Assembly (NCBI GenBank): GCA_030045935.1
Contig: JASIEN010000017.1
Location: 1-8,973, forward strand
Reading direction: 5' to 3'
Origin: Candidatus Sulfotelmatobacter sp.
GTDB taxonomy: Bacteria > Acidobacteriota > Terriglobia > Terriglobales > Acidobacteriaceae
Length of the DNA: 8,973 bases
Positions 1 to 5,397 of the stretch are shown here, one piece after another (positions within the stretch are counted from its first letter, which is position 1; each line of letters starts with the position of its first letter). The position numbers and the translations under genes are program-made. A model generated the notes under the pieces. That model made no database searches. It saw nothing but the letters and a program-made list of their open reading frames with translations, and was not told where the DNA came from.

Positions 1-582
1 TATGACCCGAACCGTTCACCGCGCATCGCGCTGCTGGCGTACGCCGATGGCGAAAAGCGCTACATCATCCAGCCGGAAGGATTGAAGGTTGGGCAGAAAG
101 TGGTGAGTGGCCCCGATGCCGACATTCTGGTGGGCAATGCGCTGCCGCTGCGCAACATTCCACCCGGCACGGCCATTCACAATCTCGAGCTCAAGCCGGG
201 CAAGGGCGGGCAGATGGTGCGCTCGGCGGGCGGAGCGGCGCAACTGGTGGCGAAGGAGTCGGATTACGCGCTGGTGAAACTGCCCTCGGGCGAGACGCGC
301 AAAATTTCGCAGGATTGCATGGCGACGATCGGGCAGGTGGGCAATCTCGATCACGAAAATGTGACGATCGGCAAGGCTGGACGGTCGCGCTGGCTGGGAT
401 GGCGTCCGCATAACCGGGGAGTGTCGATGAATCCGGTGGACCATCCGCACGGCGGAGGCGAAGGGAAGACTTCAGGCGGCAGACATCCGGTGACGCCGTG
501 GGGACAGCCGACGCGCGGTTACAAGACGCGGAACAATAAACGTACGGACAAATTTATTGTGAGCGACCGGCGTAGCAAGTGA
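1..582 (+). CDS. rplB: 50S ribosomal protein L2 (3' part; start lies outside the window)
   Basis: The frame is open from the first base, reading YDPNRSPRIALL, so the gene enters the window already in progress. The 193 visible residues cover the C-terminal part of L2. L2 is a primary 23S rRNA-binding protein needed for subunit association and for building the peptidyl transferase centre. The signature NPVDHPHGGGEG lies at residues 144-155 of the fragment and includes the conserved histidines near the catalytic centre. The C-terminus NKRTDKFIV is typical of the family. No truncation is seen apart from the window edge. A 198-bp spacer follows before rpsS, much longer than the usual few tens of bases. 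The identification is certain. Confidence 0.98.
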   Translation, partial: YDPNRSPRIALLAYADGEKRYIIQPEGLKVGQKVVSGPDADILVGNALPLRNIPPGTAIHNLELKPGKGGQMVRSAGGAAQLVAKESDYALVKLPSGETRKISQDCMATIGQVGNLDHENVTIGKAGRSRWLGWRPHNRGVSMNPVDHPHGGGEGKTSGGRHPVTPWGQPTRGYKTRNNKRTDKFIVSDRRSK

Positions 583-600
583 CCGCGTTTGGCGGGGTGT

Positions 601-700
601 CTGAGCCCGCTGCGGTCATCCTGGGGGAAGCGAAGGATCTTGTGGGTGGAAAAGCAGGTTCCTCACCCGCGCTTCGCGCGGGTTCGGAATGACAAAGTTT
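601..700 (+). repeat. GGAATGAC hairpin repeat, copy A (longest copy)
   Basis: This is the first of five related elements in the window. It has the shared left flank AGCAGGTTCCTC (653-664), a perfect 8-bp stem ACCCGCGC/GCGCGGGT (665-672 with 676-683) around loop TTC, and the shared right flank TCGGAATGACA (684-694). Only this copy also has an outer left half, GTCATCC at 615-621, followed by a GAAGCGAAGGATCT block. GTCATCC is nearly complementary to GGAATGAC (686-693), so the whole element can close as a larger palindrome. It sits between rplB and rpsS. No T-tract follows the hairpin, so it is not an obvious intrinsic terminator. Confidence 0.85.
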
Positions 701-735
701 GCAGCTGGCGCGTTCGGAGCGAAAAAAGTTGAGAG

Positions 736-779
736 AGCTGTTCAGCTGAGAGCTGACGGCTGAAAGCTGAGAGCTGATT
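736..779 (+). repeat. Heptad word array (GCTGANN) before rpsS, single arm
   Basis: Five consecutive 7-nt units of the form GCTGANN occupy 745-779 and end one base before the rpsS ATG. Just upstream, AGCTG (736-740) and CAGCT (743-747) can pair around TT. There is no matching reverse-complement array in this spacer, only hairpin repeat copy A upstream. The last units leave only a weak GAG (771-773) in Shine-Dalgarno position for rpsS. Confidence 0.8.
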
Positions 780-780
780 T

Positions 781-1149
781 ATGGCACGTTCAACCAAGAA
801 GGGCGCATTCGTAGACGCCTACCTGATGTCGCGCGTCGAGGCGATGAATTCGCGCAACGAAAAGAAAGTGTTGCGCACGTGGTCGCGGCGTTCGACCGTG
901 GTTCCGGAGATGGTGGGACACACCATCGCAGTACACAACGGGAAGAAATTCATCCCGGTGTATCTCACCGAGAACATGGTCGGGCACAAGCTGGGCGAGT
1001 TCAGCTTCACCCGCATTTTCAAAGGCCACTCGATGAAGGCGGCAACGGAAGTGGCAGCCAAGCCGGCAGGTGTACCGGGCGGCCCGGGAGCGATTGTTCC
1101 GTCAGCGCCAGCGGCGGCGCCGGCAATAGGAGCGCCACCGAAGGCGTAA
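781..1149 (+). CDS. rpsS: 30S ribosomal protein S19 with extended C-terminal tail
   Basis: S19 sits in the head of the 30S subunit, binds 16S rRNA together with S13 and contacts the A-site region. The core is recognisable from the start MARSTKKGAF through LRTWSRRSTV (31-40), VPEMVGHTIAVHNGKK (41-56) and MVGHKLGEF (66-74). S19 is usually about 90 residues; this one is 122. The extra residues (about 88-122) form an Ala/Pro/Gly-rich, low-complexity tail, probably disordered. The ATG at 781 gives the canonical N-terminus, but the leader is a heptad repeat with only a weak GAG as ribosome binding site. A 76-bp spacer precedes rplV. Confidence 0.98.
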   Translation: MARSTKKGAFVDAYLMSRVEAMNSRNEKKVLRTWSRRSTVVPEMVGHTIAVHNGKKFIPVYLTENMVGHKLGEFSFTRIFKGHSMKAATEVAAKPAGVPGGPGAIVPSAPAAAPAIGAPPKA

Positions 1150-1157
1150 GAGAATCG

Positions 1158-1211
1158 CTTTTGGCTCTTGGCTTTTAGCTTTTGGCCGAGAAGCAAAGAG
1201 CCAAAGGCTAA
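1158..1211 (+). repeat. Heptad word array and inverted repeat, rpsS-rplV spacer
   Basis: Four exact-length 7-nt units close to CTTTTGG run from 1158 to 1185. Part of the array is repeated in reverse complement after a short loop: TTTGGCTCTT (1160-1169) pairs perfectly with AAGAGCCAAA (1196-1205), and flanking bases extend it imperfectly. The fold starts 8 bases after the rpsS stop and ends about 15 bases before the rplV start. Confidence 0.8.
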
Positions 1212-1225
1212 GGGCGGGTTTGATT

Positions 1226-1693
1226 ATGGAATTTCGAGCGGAAATGCGGTACTTGCGGGTTTCACCGCAGAAAGCACGCCTGGTGCTGGATTTAATCAAG
1301 GGGCGCAAGGTGGAAGAGGCGCGCAACACGCTGCTCTACACGAAGAAGCGTGTGGCGGCGCCCATTGGCAAGCTGCTGCAATCGGCACTGGACAACGCAA
1401 ACTTTTTGAGCGCGGAAAAGAATTTGGATGTCGACATCGACAACCTGTACGTGAAGAGCGCGATTGCGAACGACGGGCCGCGCATGAAGCGGATTCGTCC
1501 GGCGCCGCAGGGGCGCGCGTACCGCTATCAGCGGCGTATCGCGCACATTGAACTGGTGCTGGCAGATCGCGGGAATGGTGCATCACAGTCCGCGACTGCT
1601 GGATCAACAGCTCCGGCTCCAGCAAAGCGGCGTTTCGCGACAGCGAAGAAATCGGCCGGCGGTGGTAAGAAGAAAAAGGCGGTTGCGAGATAG
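1226..1693 (+). CDS. rplV: 50S ribosomal protein L22 with basic tail
   Basis: L22 binds several 23S rRNA domains, and its beta-hairpin lines the peptide exit tunnel where macrolides act. Here the hairpin is around residues 82-104, with the signature GPRMKRIRPAPQGRA (84-98). The N-terminus MEFRAEMRYLRVSPQKARLV fits the family, and ATG 1226 gives it directly. A TTG two codons upstream (1220) is also in frame but less likely. The leader has AGGG at 1211-1214. At 155 residues it exceeds the usual 110-120. The extra part (about 117-155) is Ala/Ser/Lys-rich and ends in a lysine run, a plausible rRNA-binding extension. Confidence 0.98.
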   Translation: MEFRAEMRYLRVSPQKARLVLDLIKGRKVEEARNTLLYTKKRVAAPIGKLLQSALDNANFLSAEKNLDVDIDNLYVKSAIANDGPRMKRIRPAPQGRAYRYQRRIAHIELVLADRGNGASQSATAGSTAPAPAKRRFATAKKSAGGGKKKKAVAR

Positions 1694-1700
1694 GGCGTAC

Positions 1701-1753
1701 AAAAAGCAGGGTTCCTCCGGCTCGCTTGGCGACCCGTCGGAATGACAGAGTTT
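1701..1753 (+). repeat. GGAATGAC hairpin repeat, copy B (rplV-rpsC spacer)
   Basis: The AGCAGGGTTCCTC flank is followed by a stem GGCTCGC/GCGACCC (1719-1725 with 1729-1735, one mismatch) around loop TTG. The shared right flank CGTCGGAATGACAGAGTTT follows. The spacer holds no word array. The element ends 12 bases before the rpsC Shine-Dalgarno, so rpsC keeps a clean ribosome binding site. Confidence 0.85.
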
Positions 1754-1765
1754 AGTTGCTGATTT

Positions 1766-1770
1766 AGGAG
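1766..1770 (+). promoter_or_regulatory. Strong Shine-Dalgarno of rpsC
   Basis: AGGAG lies six bases before the ATG at 1777. It is one of the few textbook ribosome binding sites in the cluster and fixes the rpsC start. Confidence 0.8.
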
Positions 1771-1776
1771 AAACGG

Positions 1777-2445
1777 ATGGGACAAAAAGTTCATCCTTAC
1801 GGATTTCGGTTAGGCTACACCAAGCCCTGGAAGTCGCGCTGGTTTGTCGAGCGCGACTATGACAAGCTGCTGCTTGAAGATGTCAAGCTGAAGAAAGAGC
1901 TGCGCGACAAGCTGAAGTCGGCGGGCGTGAGCGCGATCGAGATTGAGCGTCCAGGTAACAAACTGCGCATCATTATTAAGACCGCGCGACCGGGTATCAT
2001 CATCGGACGCAAGGGCGCCGAGATCGACAAGCTGAAAGCCGAATTGCAGAAGCGTACTTCGCGCGAAGTGTTTGTCGACATTCAGGAAGTGCACAAGCCG
2101 GAACTCGATGCCCAACTGGTTTCGGAGGCGATCGCCCTGCAACTGGAAAAGCGCGTGGGCTTCCGCCGCGCAATGCGCAAAGCGGTCGATTCGGCGCTGC
2201 GCTTTGGGTGCAAGGGAATCAAGGTTCGCGTGAGTGGCCGGCTGAACGGAAATGAAATCGCGCGGTCGGAGTGGTATTTGCAAGGCCGCCTGCCGCTGCA
2301 TACCTTGCGTGCCGACATCGAATATGGATTTTCCGAGGCGCGTACAACCTACGGTGTGATCGGCGTGAAGGTATGGGTCTACAAAGGCGAGATTTTGCAG
2401 ACGAAGAAGCGAGAAGCGCAGCAGCAGACGACGGGAGCATTCTAG
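1777..2445 (+). CDS. rpsC: 30S ribosomal protein S3
   Basis: S3 lies on the solvent side of the 30S head near the mRNA entry tunnel and binds 16S rRNA. The start MGQKVHPYGFRLG is canonical and has AGGAG at 1766-1770, six bases upstream. The type-2 KH RNA-binding domain is visible with its GxxG loop at IGRKG (76-80). The C-terminal S3 domain follows, with GCKGIKVRVSGRLNG around residues 146-160 and the family-typical ending YGVIGVKVWVYKGEI. The 222-residue length is normal. The gene lies between rplV and rplP as in other bacteria, but with a repeat-bearing spacer on each side (83 and 135 bp). Confidence 0.99.
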   Translation: MGQKVHPYGFRLGYTKPWKSRWFVERDYDKLLLEDVKLKKELRDKLKSAGVSAIEIERPGNKLRIIIKTARPGIIIGRKGAEIDKLKAELQKRTSREVFVDIQEVHKPELDAQLVSEAIALQLEKRVGFRRAMRKAVDSALRFGCKGIKVRVSGRLNGNEIARSEWYLQGRLPLHTLRADIEYGFSEARTTYGVIGVKVWVYKGEILQTKKREAQQQTTGAF

Positions 2446-2461
2446 AGCTGCGAGCAGGCAG

Positions 2462-2575
2462 CTAGGAACTGGGACCGAAGTGGTGCAGGCAAAAGCAGGT
2501 TCCTCCGGTTCGCTTCGCGACCCGTCGGAATGACAAGGTTTTACTAGGAACTGGCACCTGAGAACTGGGAACTGA
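2462..2575 (+). repeat. Heptad word arrays (GAACTGG) flanking a hairpin repeat, rpsC-rplP spacer
   Basis: Four 7-nt units resembling GAACTGG occupy 2548-2575, ending five bases before the rplP ATG. One unit with a degenerate neighbour lies at 2466-2479 on the other side of hairpin repeat copy C. The 11-mer CTAGGAACTGG occurs on both sides in direct orientation (2462-2472 and 2544-2554). No reverse-complement arm is seen. The arrangement looks as if copy C interrupts or was inserted into a pre-existing array, but repeated words alone could give the same flanking match. Confidence 0.75.
2491..2541 (+). repeat. GGAATGAC hairpin repeat, copy C (rpsC-rplP spacer)
   Basis: The flank AGCAGGTTCCTCC is followed by stem GGTTCGC/GCGACCC (2507-2513 with 2517-2523, one mismatch) around loop TTC, then CGTCGGAATGACAAGGTTT. 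It is the closest relative of copy B; both have the C-CGTCGG right junction. Confidence 0.85.
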
Positions 2576-2580
2576 TTTTT

Positions 2581-2997
2581 ATGTTGATGCCAAAGAAAGT
2601 GAAGTACCGGAAACAACAGCGGGGGCGCATGACCGGCAAGGCCTGGCGCGGATCGACGCTGGCGTTTGGCGACTATGGGCTGAAAGTGCTCGAGCCGGGC
2701 TGGATCACCGACCGGCAGATCGAGGCTAGCCGTGTGGCGATGACGCGATTCGTCAAGCGCGGCGGCAAGATCTGGATCCGCCTGTTTCCCGACAAGCCGG
2801 TGACAAAGAAGCCGGCCGAGACCCGTATGGGTAAGGGCAAGGGGGCGCCCGATCACTGGGTTGCGGTCGTCCGCCCGGGAAAGATTCTGTTTGAAATGGA
2901 AGGCGTCACGGGTGCAGATGCAAATGAGGCGTTGCGCCTGGCATCGCACAAGCTGCCGCTGCGCACACAAGTGGTCAGCAGAGTGACAGCACATTAG
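2581..2997 (+). CDS. rplP: 50S ribosomal protein L16
   Basis: L16 binds 23S rRNA near the A-site tRNA elbow and helps organise the peptidyl transferase centre. MLMPKKVKYRKQQRGRM is the family N-terminus, so the ATG at 2581 is preferred over the in-frame ATG at 2587. Typical features follow: AFGDYGLKVLEPGWIT (30-45), KRGGKIWIRLFPDKP (59-73), and the conserved basic loop ETRMGKGKGAPDHWVAVV (80-97). Length is 138 residues, as usual. The leader is a GAACTGG heptad array with at best GGGA (2567-2570) ten bases from the start, so the ribosome binding site is weak. Confidence 0.98.
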   Translation: MLMPKKVKYRKQQRGRMTGKAWRGSTLAFGDYGLKVLEPGWITDRQIEASRVAMTRFVKRGGKIWIRLFPDKPVTKKPAETRMGKGKGAPDHWVAVVRPGKILFEMEGVTGADANEALRLASHKLPLRTQVVSRVTAH

Positions 2998-3002
2998 AAA
3001 CG

Positions 3003-3072
3003 AGCTATCAGCTCTCAGCTGTCAGCTTTCAGTAAAAGCGGCGGCATGGGGGAAAGCTGATATCTGAGAGCT
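3003..3072 (+). repeat. Heptad word array and inverted repeat, rplP-rpmC spacer
   Basis: Four consecutive 7-nt units fit AGCTNTC at 3003-3030, with N being A, C, G and T in turn. The segment 3010-3030 is the reverse complement of 3052-3072 at 19 of 21 positions, separated by a 21-nt loop. The fold nearly fills the 80-bp spacer. The right arm ends five bases before the rpmC ATG and supplies its only SD-like bases (GAGAG, 3066-3070). Confidence 0.88.
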
Positions 3073-3077
3073 TGATT

Positions 3078-3287
3078 ATGAAACCAGACAAAATTCGAAA
3101 CTTAACCGACGCGGAATTGCAGCACCAGGGGCAGGACCTGGCAGACCAGTTGTTCAAGCTGAAGTTTCAGCTCAACATGGGCCAGACCGAGAGCCTGAAG
3201 AAAATGCGCGGACTGCGCAAGGACATTGCCCGCGTTAAAACGATACTGGGCGATCGCCAGCGCGCCGCTGCAACGGAGAAGAAATAA
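3078..3287 (+). CDS. rpmC: 50S ribosomal protein L29
   Basis: L29 is a small, two-helix 23S rRNA-binding protein near the tunnel exit, next to L23, and part of the docking area for SRP and trigger factor. The 69-residue sequence starts MKPDKIRNLTDAEL and contains the core LKFQLNMGQTES and LRKDIARVKTIL (about 47-58), all typical of the family. ATG 3078 is chosen; an in-frame TTG lies two codons upstream. The stop overlaps the rpsQ start in TAATG, suggesting translational coupling. The start region lies immediately after the right arm of an inverted repeat, so translation could be sensitive to that fold (inference). Confidence 0.97.
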   Translation: MKPDKIRNLTDAELQHQGQDLADQLFKLKFQLNMGQTESLKKMRGLRKDIARVKTILGDRQRAAATEKK

Positions 3288-3619
3288 TGGCGGAAACCGT
3301 AAGCAAACCGGCCGAGAAGGCGCAGGGCCGCCGGAAAGAGGTGGTCGGCGAAGTGGTCGCCAACAAAATGGCGAAGACGATCGTGGTGCAGGTCACGCGC
3401 AAAAAGGCTCACCCGTTCTACGGACGCGTGGTGGCGCGGCACAAGAAATTCTATGCGCACGATGAGAAAAACGAAGCGCACGTCGGCGATTTTGTCCGCA
3501 TCGAGGAGACGCGCCCGCTATCGAAGCTGAAGCGTTGGAAGCTGAAGGATATTATCCGCAAGACGACACTGGTGCCGGAGACGACGCTGGATGCGGCGAG
3601 CGAGCAGACGGCGCGGTAG
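3287..3619 (+). CDS. rpsQ: 30S ribosomal protein S17
   Basis: S17 is an OB-fold, early-binding 16S rRNA protein of the 30S body. The core runs from RRKEVVGEVVANKMAKTIVV (about 15-34) through HPFYGRVVARHKKFYAHDE to GDFVRIEETRPLSKLKRW. The ATG shares its A with the rpmC stop (TAATG), and GGAG lies eight bases upstream (3275-3278). S17 is commonly about 80-90 residues; this one is 110, with short extensions rich in Ala, Glu and Lys at the N-terminus (about 1-14) and Thr, Glu and Ala at the C-terminus. It is the last gene of the S10-type half; rplN opens the spc-type half after a 64-bp spacer with no clear promoter. Confidence 0.98.
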   Translation: MAETVSKPAEKAQGRRKEVVGEVVANKMAKTIVVQVTRKKAHPFYGRVVARHKKFYAHDEKNEAHVGDFVRIEETRPLSKLKRWKLKDIIRKTTLVPETTLDAASEQTAR

Positions 3620-3667
3620 AGCAGGTTGCTCACCGATCTTTCAGATCGATTCGGAATGACAGGTTTT
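3620..3667 (+). repeat. GGAATGAC hairpin repeat, copy D (rpsQ-rplN spacer)
   Basis: It begins immediately after the rpsQ stop with AGCAGGTTGCTCAC. A perfect 6-bp stem CGATCT/AGATCG (3634-3639 with 3643-3648) closes on loop TTC, and ATTCGGAATGACAGGTTTT follows. The stem sequence is unrelated to those of copies A, B, C and E, yet pairing is kept. The element fills most of the spacer at the S10/spc boundary. Confidence 0.85.
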
Positions 3668-3670
3668 GTC

Positions 3671-3676
3671 AGGGAG
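3671..3676 (+). promoter_or_regulatory. Strong Shine-Dalgarno of rplN
   Basis: AGGGAG lies seven bases before ATG 3684. This supports that start over the in-frame upstream codon at 3666 and over the internal ATG codons at 3693 and 3696. Confidence 0.75.
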
Positions 3677-3683
3677 ATTCACC

Positions 3684-4055
3684 ATGGCCGTGATGATGAG
3701 AACGATGCTGGAGGTGGCCGACAATTCCGGTGCGCGCAAGCTGCAGATGATTCTGCCGCTGGGCGGAGCGACTGGGCTGAATGCGGGTCTGGGCGATGTC
3801 ATCACGGCGAGCGTGAAGGAAGCTGCTCCCGACGGCCAGGTGCAGAAGGGTAAAGTGGTGAAGGCGGTGGTGGTACGTACACGCAAAGAGCACCGCCGCC
3901 GCGATGGAACTTATATTCGTTTCGATCAGAATGCGGCCGTTCTGATCAACGAAGCCGGCGAGCCGGTGGGAACCCGCGTTTTCGGGCCCGTGGCGCGCGA
4001 ACTGAGAGAGAAGAAGTTTTTGAAGATTGTTTCTCTTGCACCCGAAGTAATTTGA
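3684..4055 (+). CDS. rplN: 50S ribosomal protein L14
   Basis: L14 binds 23S rRNA and forms intersubunit bridges with 16S rRNA; it is also the docking site of the silencing factor RsfS. The sequence contains MRTMLEVADNSGARKLQMI near the N-terminus and the L14 signature VVRTRKEHRRRDGTYIRFD (about 68-86). It ends GTRVFGPVARELREKKFLKIVSLAPEVI in segments typical of the family. Length from ATG 3684 is 123 residues, matching the usual 122-123 apart from one or two extra N-terminal residues. AGGGAG at 3671-3676 supports the start. A 120-bp spacer with a long inverted repeat follows. Confidence 0.98.
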   Translation: MAVMMRTMLEVADNSGARKLQMILPLGGATGLNAGLGDVITASVKEAAPDGQVQKGKVVKAVVVRTRKEHRRRDGTYIRFDQNAAVLINEAGEPVGTRVFGPVARELREKKFLKIVSLAPEVI

Positions 4056-4070
4056 AGAATGCAGAATTTT

Positions 4071-4160
4071 GAGTAAATGGGAAATTTGGTAATTGAGTAA
4101 CTGAAAATCCGGGTAAGGTCGGGTTTTAGATTTCCCAATTACGAAATTACCCAATTACTC
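4071..4160 (+). repeat. Octad word array and long inverted repeat, rplN-rplX spacer
   Basis: The left arm (4071-4100) contains 8-nt units related to TAATTGAG. The right arm (4131-4160) is its reverse complement at 25 of 30 positions, with a 30-nt loop between. It starts 15 bases after the rplN stop and ends 15 bases before the rplX ATG, leaving just enough room for the AGGA ribosome binding site. The same word family is used in the next spacer downstream. Confidence 0.88.
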
Positions 4161-4175
4161 GATCAGGATTGATTG

Positions 4176-4517
4176 ATGCGAACTGCGAGCACACTACATA
4201 AAAGAGTCGACATTCGCCGCAATGACACTGTGAAGGTGATCACCGGACGCGACAAGGGCAAGGAGGGACGCGTGCTGCGCGTGTTTCCTGATGATAGTAA
4301 GCTGCTGGTCGAGCACGTGATGATGGTGAAGAAGCATGTGCGGCCGAATCCGCAGCGCAACATCAAGGGCGGCATTGCCGAGCAGGAAAGCCGTATCGCG
4401 ATTTCGAACGTGCAGTTGGTCTGTCCGACCTGTGGACCGGTGCGCATTGGGCATGAAGTGCGCGGGGACCGAAAAGTGCGGGTGTGCAAGAAGTGTGGCA
4501 CCACTTTGGATAAGTAG
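4176..4517 (+). CDS. rplX: 50S ribosomal protein L24 with C-terminal zinc ribbon
   Basis: L24 is an assembly initiator of the 50S subunit that binds the 5' end of 23S rRNA near the tunnel exit. The KOW-type core is seen around residues 14-41 (DIRRNDTVKVITGRDKGKEG). It is followed by HVRPNPQRNIKGGIAEQE (54-71), also conserved. The C-terminal part holds two CxxC pairs (Cys83, Cys86, Cys104, Cys107) in the pattern CPTCGP...CKKCG, a zinc-ribbon-like extension found in L24 of many phyla but not in E. coli. Length is 113 residues. ATG 4176 has AGGA (4165-4168) seven bases upstream; an in-frame TTG just before it is less likely. Confidence 0.98.
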   Translation: MRTASTLHKRVDIRRNDTVKVITGRDKGKEGRVLRVFPDDSKLLVEHVMMVKKHVRPNPQRNIKGGIAEQESRIAISNVQLVCPTCGPVRIGHEVRGDRKVRVCKKCGTTLDK

Positions 4518-4538
4518 TCGGCAGTTGGGAGGATTTGG

Positions 4539-4634
4539 TAATTGGGTAATTGAGTAATTTTGTAATTGAAATACCTGAGTCGACGGCAGCGGGTTTTTCA
4601 CTTACTCAATTACAAAGTTTCCCAATTACTCAAT
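4539..4634 (+). repeat. Octad word array and long inverted repeat, rplX-rplE spacer
   Basis: Four 8-nt units based on TAATTGNG run from 4539 to 4570. The segment 4541-4569 is the reverse complement of 4606-4634 at 25 of 29 positions, and two of the four differences would be G-U pairs in RNA. The 36-nt loop contains GGGTTTTT, matching GGGTTTT in the preceding spacer, so the two elements look homologous. The right arm runs through the ATG at 4633. Confidence 0.88.
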
Positions 4635-4641
4635 GTGGCTG

Positions 4642-5262
4642 ATGGCAAAAGACAAGAAACAATCGAAGGAAACTGCGCAGGAGCAGAAGGCTCCTGAGCA
4701 GGCGCGGCATAGCGCCAAGGAGCGTCCGCGGCTGCGGATGCGTTTTGAAAAAGAAGTGGCGCCGGCGCTGCTGAAGGAACTCGATCTGAGGAACGCCATG
4801 GCTGTGCCCCGGCTGAACAAGATCGTGGTCAACATCGGCATCGGCGAGGCGACGCAGAATGCGAAGGTTCTCGACCCCGCAGTAAACGAACTGGGGCTGA
4901 TTACCGGACAGAAGCCGGTGGTCACGAAGGCCAAGAAGTCGATTGCGGCATTTAAAGTGCGGGAAGGGCAGTCGATCGGATGCATGGTGACGCTGCGCGG
5001 CGACCGCATGTACGAATTTTTCGACCGCCTGGTGAACATCGTTCTGCCGCGCGTGCGCGATTTTCGCGGAGTCTCGACCAAGTCGTTCGACGGGCGCGGC
5101 AATTACACGCTAGGCCTGCACGATCAGTTGATCTTCCCTGAGATCGACTACGCGAAGGTCGACAAGCAGAAAGGAATGAACGTCACAATTGTGACCACGG
5201 CCGAGAACGACAACCAGGCGCGGACTCTGTTGCGGCATCTGGGAATGCCATTCAGAGCATAG
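4642..5262 (+). CDS. rplE: 50S ribosomal protein L5 with charged N-terminal extension
   Basis: L5 is part of the 5S RNP with L18 (and L25 in some bacteria), sits in the central protuberance and contacts the P-site tRNA and S13. The family core starts near residue 31 with RLRMRFEKEVAPALL and includes VPRLNKIVVNIGIGEA (55-70), TGQKPVVTKAKKSIA, FRGVSTKSFDGRGNY and DYAKVDKQKGMNV. Before it lies about 30 residues rich in Lys, Glu, Gln and Ala, absent from most L5 proteins, whose usual length is about 180; this one is 206. An in-frame ATG at 4633 would add three residues, but it falls inside the repeat arm, so 4642 is preferred. No Shine-Dalgarno is visible for either. Confidence 0.97.
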   Translation: MAKDKKQSKETAQEQKAPEQARHSAKERPRLRMRFEKEVAPALLKELDLRNAMAVPRLNKIVVNIGIGEATQNAKVLDPAVNELGLITGQKPVVTKAKKSIAAFKVREGQSIGCMVTLRGDRMYEFFDRLVNIVLPRVRDFRGVSTKSFDGRGNYTLGLHDQLIFPEIDYAKVDKQKGMNVTIVTTAENDNQARTLLRHLGMPFRA

Positions 5263-5278
5263 GTTTTTAGAAGCAGGG

Positions 5279-5397
5279 TTTCAAAGTTTCAGAGGTTTCA
5301 AAGTTCCAAAAGACGGACTTGATCTGCAAAATTCGACGAGATCAAGATCCGGAGACGAAAGTCTGGAAGCAAAGCACTAGAAGTTAGGAGCTAAGAT
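5279..5397 (+). repeat. Octad word array and small hairpin, rplE-rpsN spacer
   Basis: TTTCAAAG-type units of 8, 9 and 8 nt occupy 5279-5303, using the same word as the rpmD-rplO spacer. There is no matching reverse-complement array. Instead CTTGATCT (5318-5325) pairs perfectly with AGATCAAG (5339-5346). Just before rpsN come three loose heptads (CTAGAAG, TTAGGAG, CTAAGAT; 5377-5397), the middle one containing the rpsN Shine-Dalgarno. The spacer is 135 bp and holds no other gene. Confidence 0.65.
5386..5390 (+). promoter_or_regulatory. Shine-Dalgarno that decides the TTG start of rpsN
   Basis: AGGAG is placed seven bases before TTG 5398. No ATG exists in this frame upstream of the conserved S14 core, and the next alternative is a GTG at 5419 without a comparable site. 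Confidence 0.75.

Noticed and set aside
665..700. Hairpin repeats (copies A-E) as Rho-independent terminators
   Set aside because: The stems are strong, but they are followed by GGAATGACA rather than a run of T, and termination at five points inside this cluster would be hard to reconcile with its expression.
1168..1551. A + strand open frame overlapping the start of rplV
   Set aside because: It begins in the repeat spacer and runs out of frame through L22; the protein has no family resemblance.
1810..2994. A 394-codon open frame on the minus strand across rpsC and rplP
   Set aside because: It lies opposite two certain ribosomal protein genes, has no recognisable domain and crosses the repeat-bearing spacer. 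Long antisense frames are expected opposite GC-rich coding DNA.
3620..3683. A separate spc promoter between rpsQ and rplN
   Set aside because: The spacer is filled by repeat copy D and the rplN ribosome binding site; I could not find a convincing -35/-10 pair.
5263..5397. An S8 operator-like structure near rplE as in E. coli
   Set aside because: The 8-bp CTTGATCT/AGATCAAG hairpin is the only clear fold, and I could not recognise the conserved bulged S8-binding core in it.
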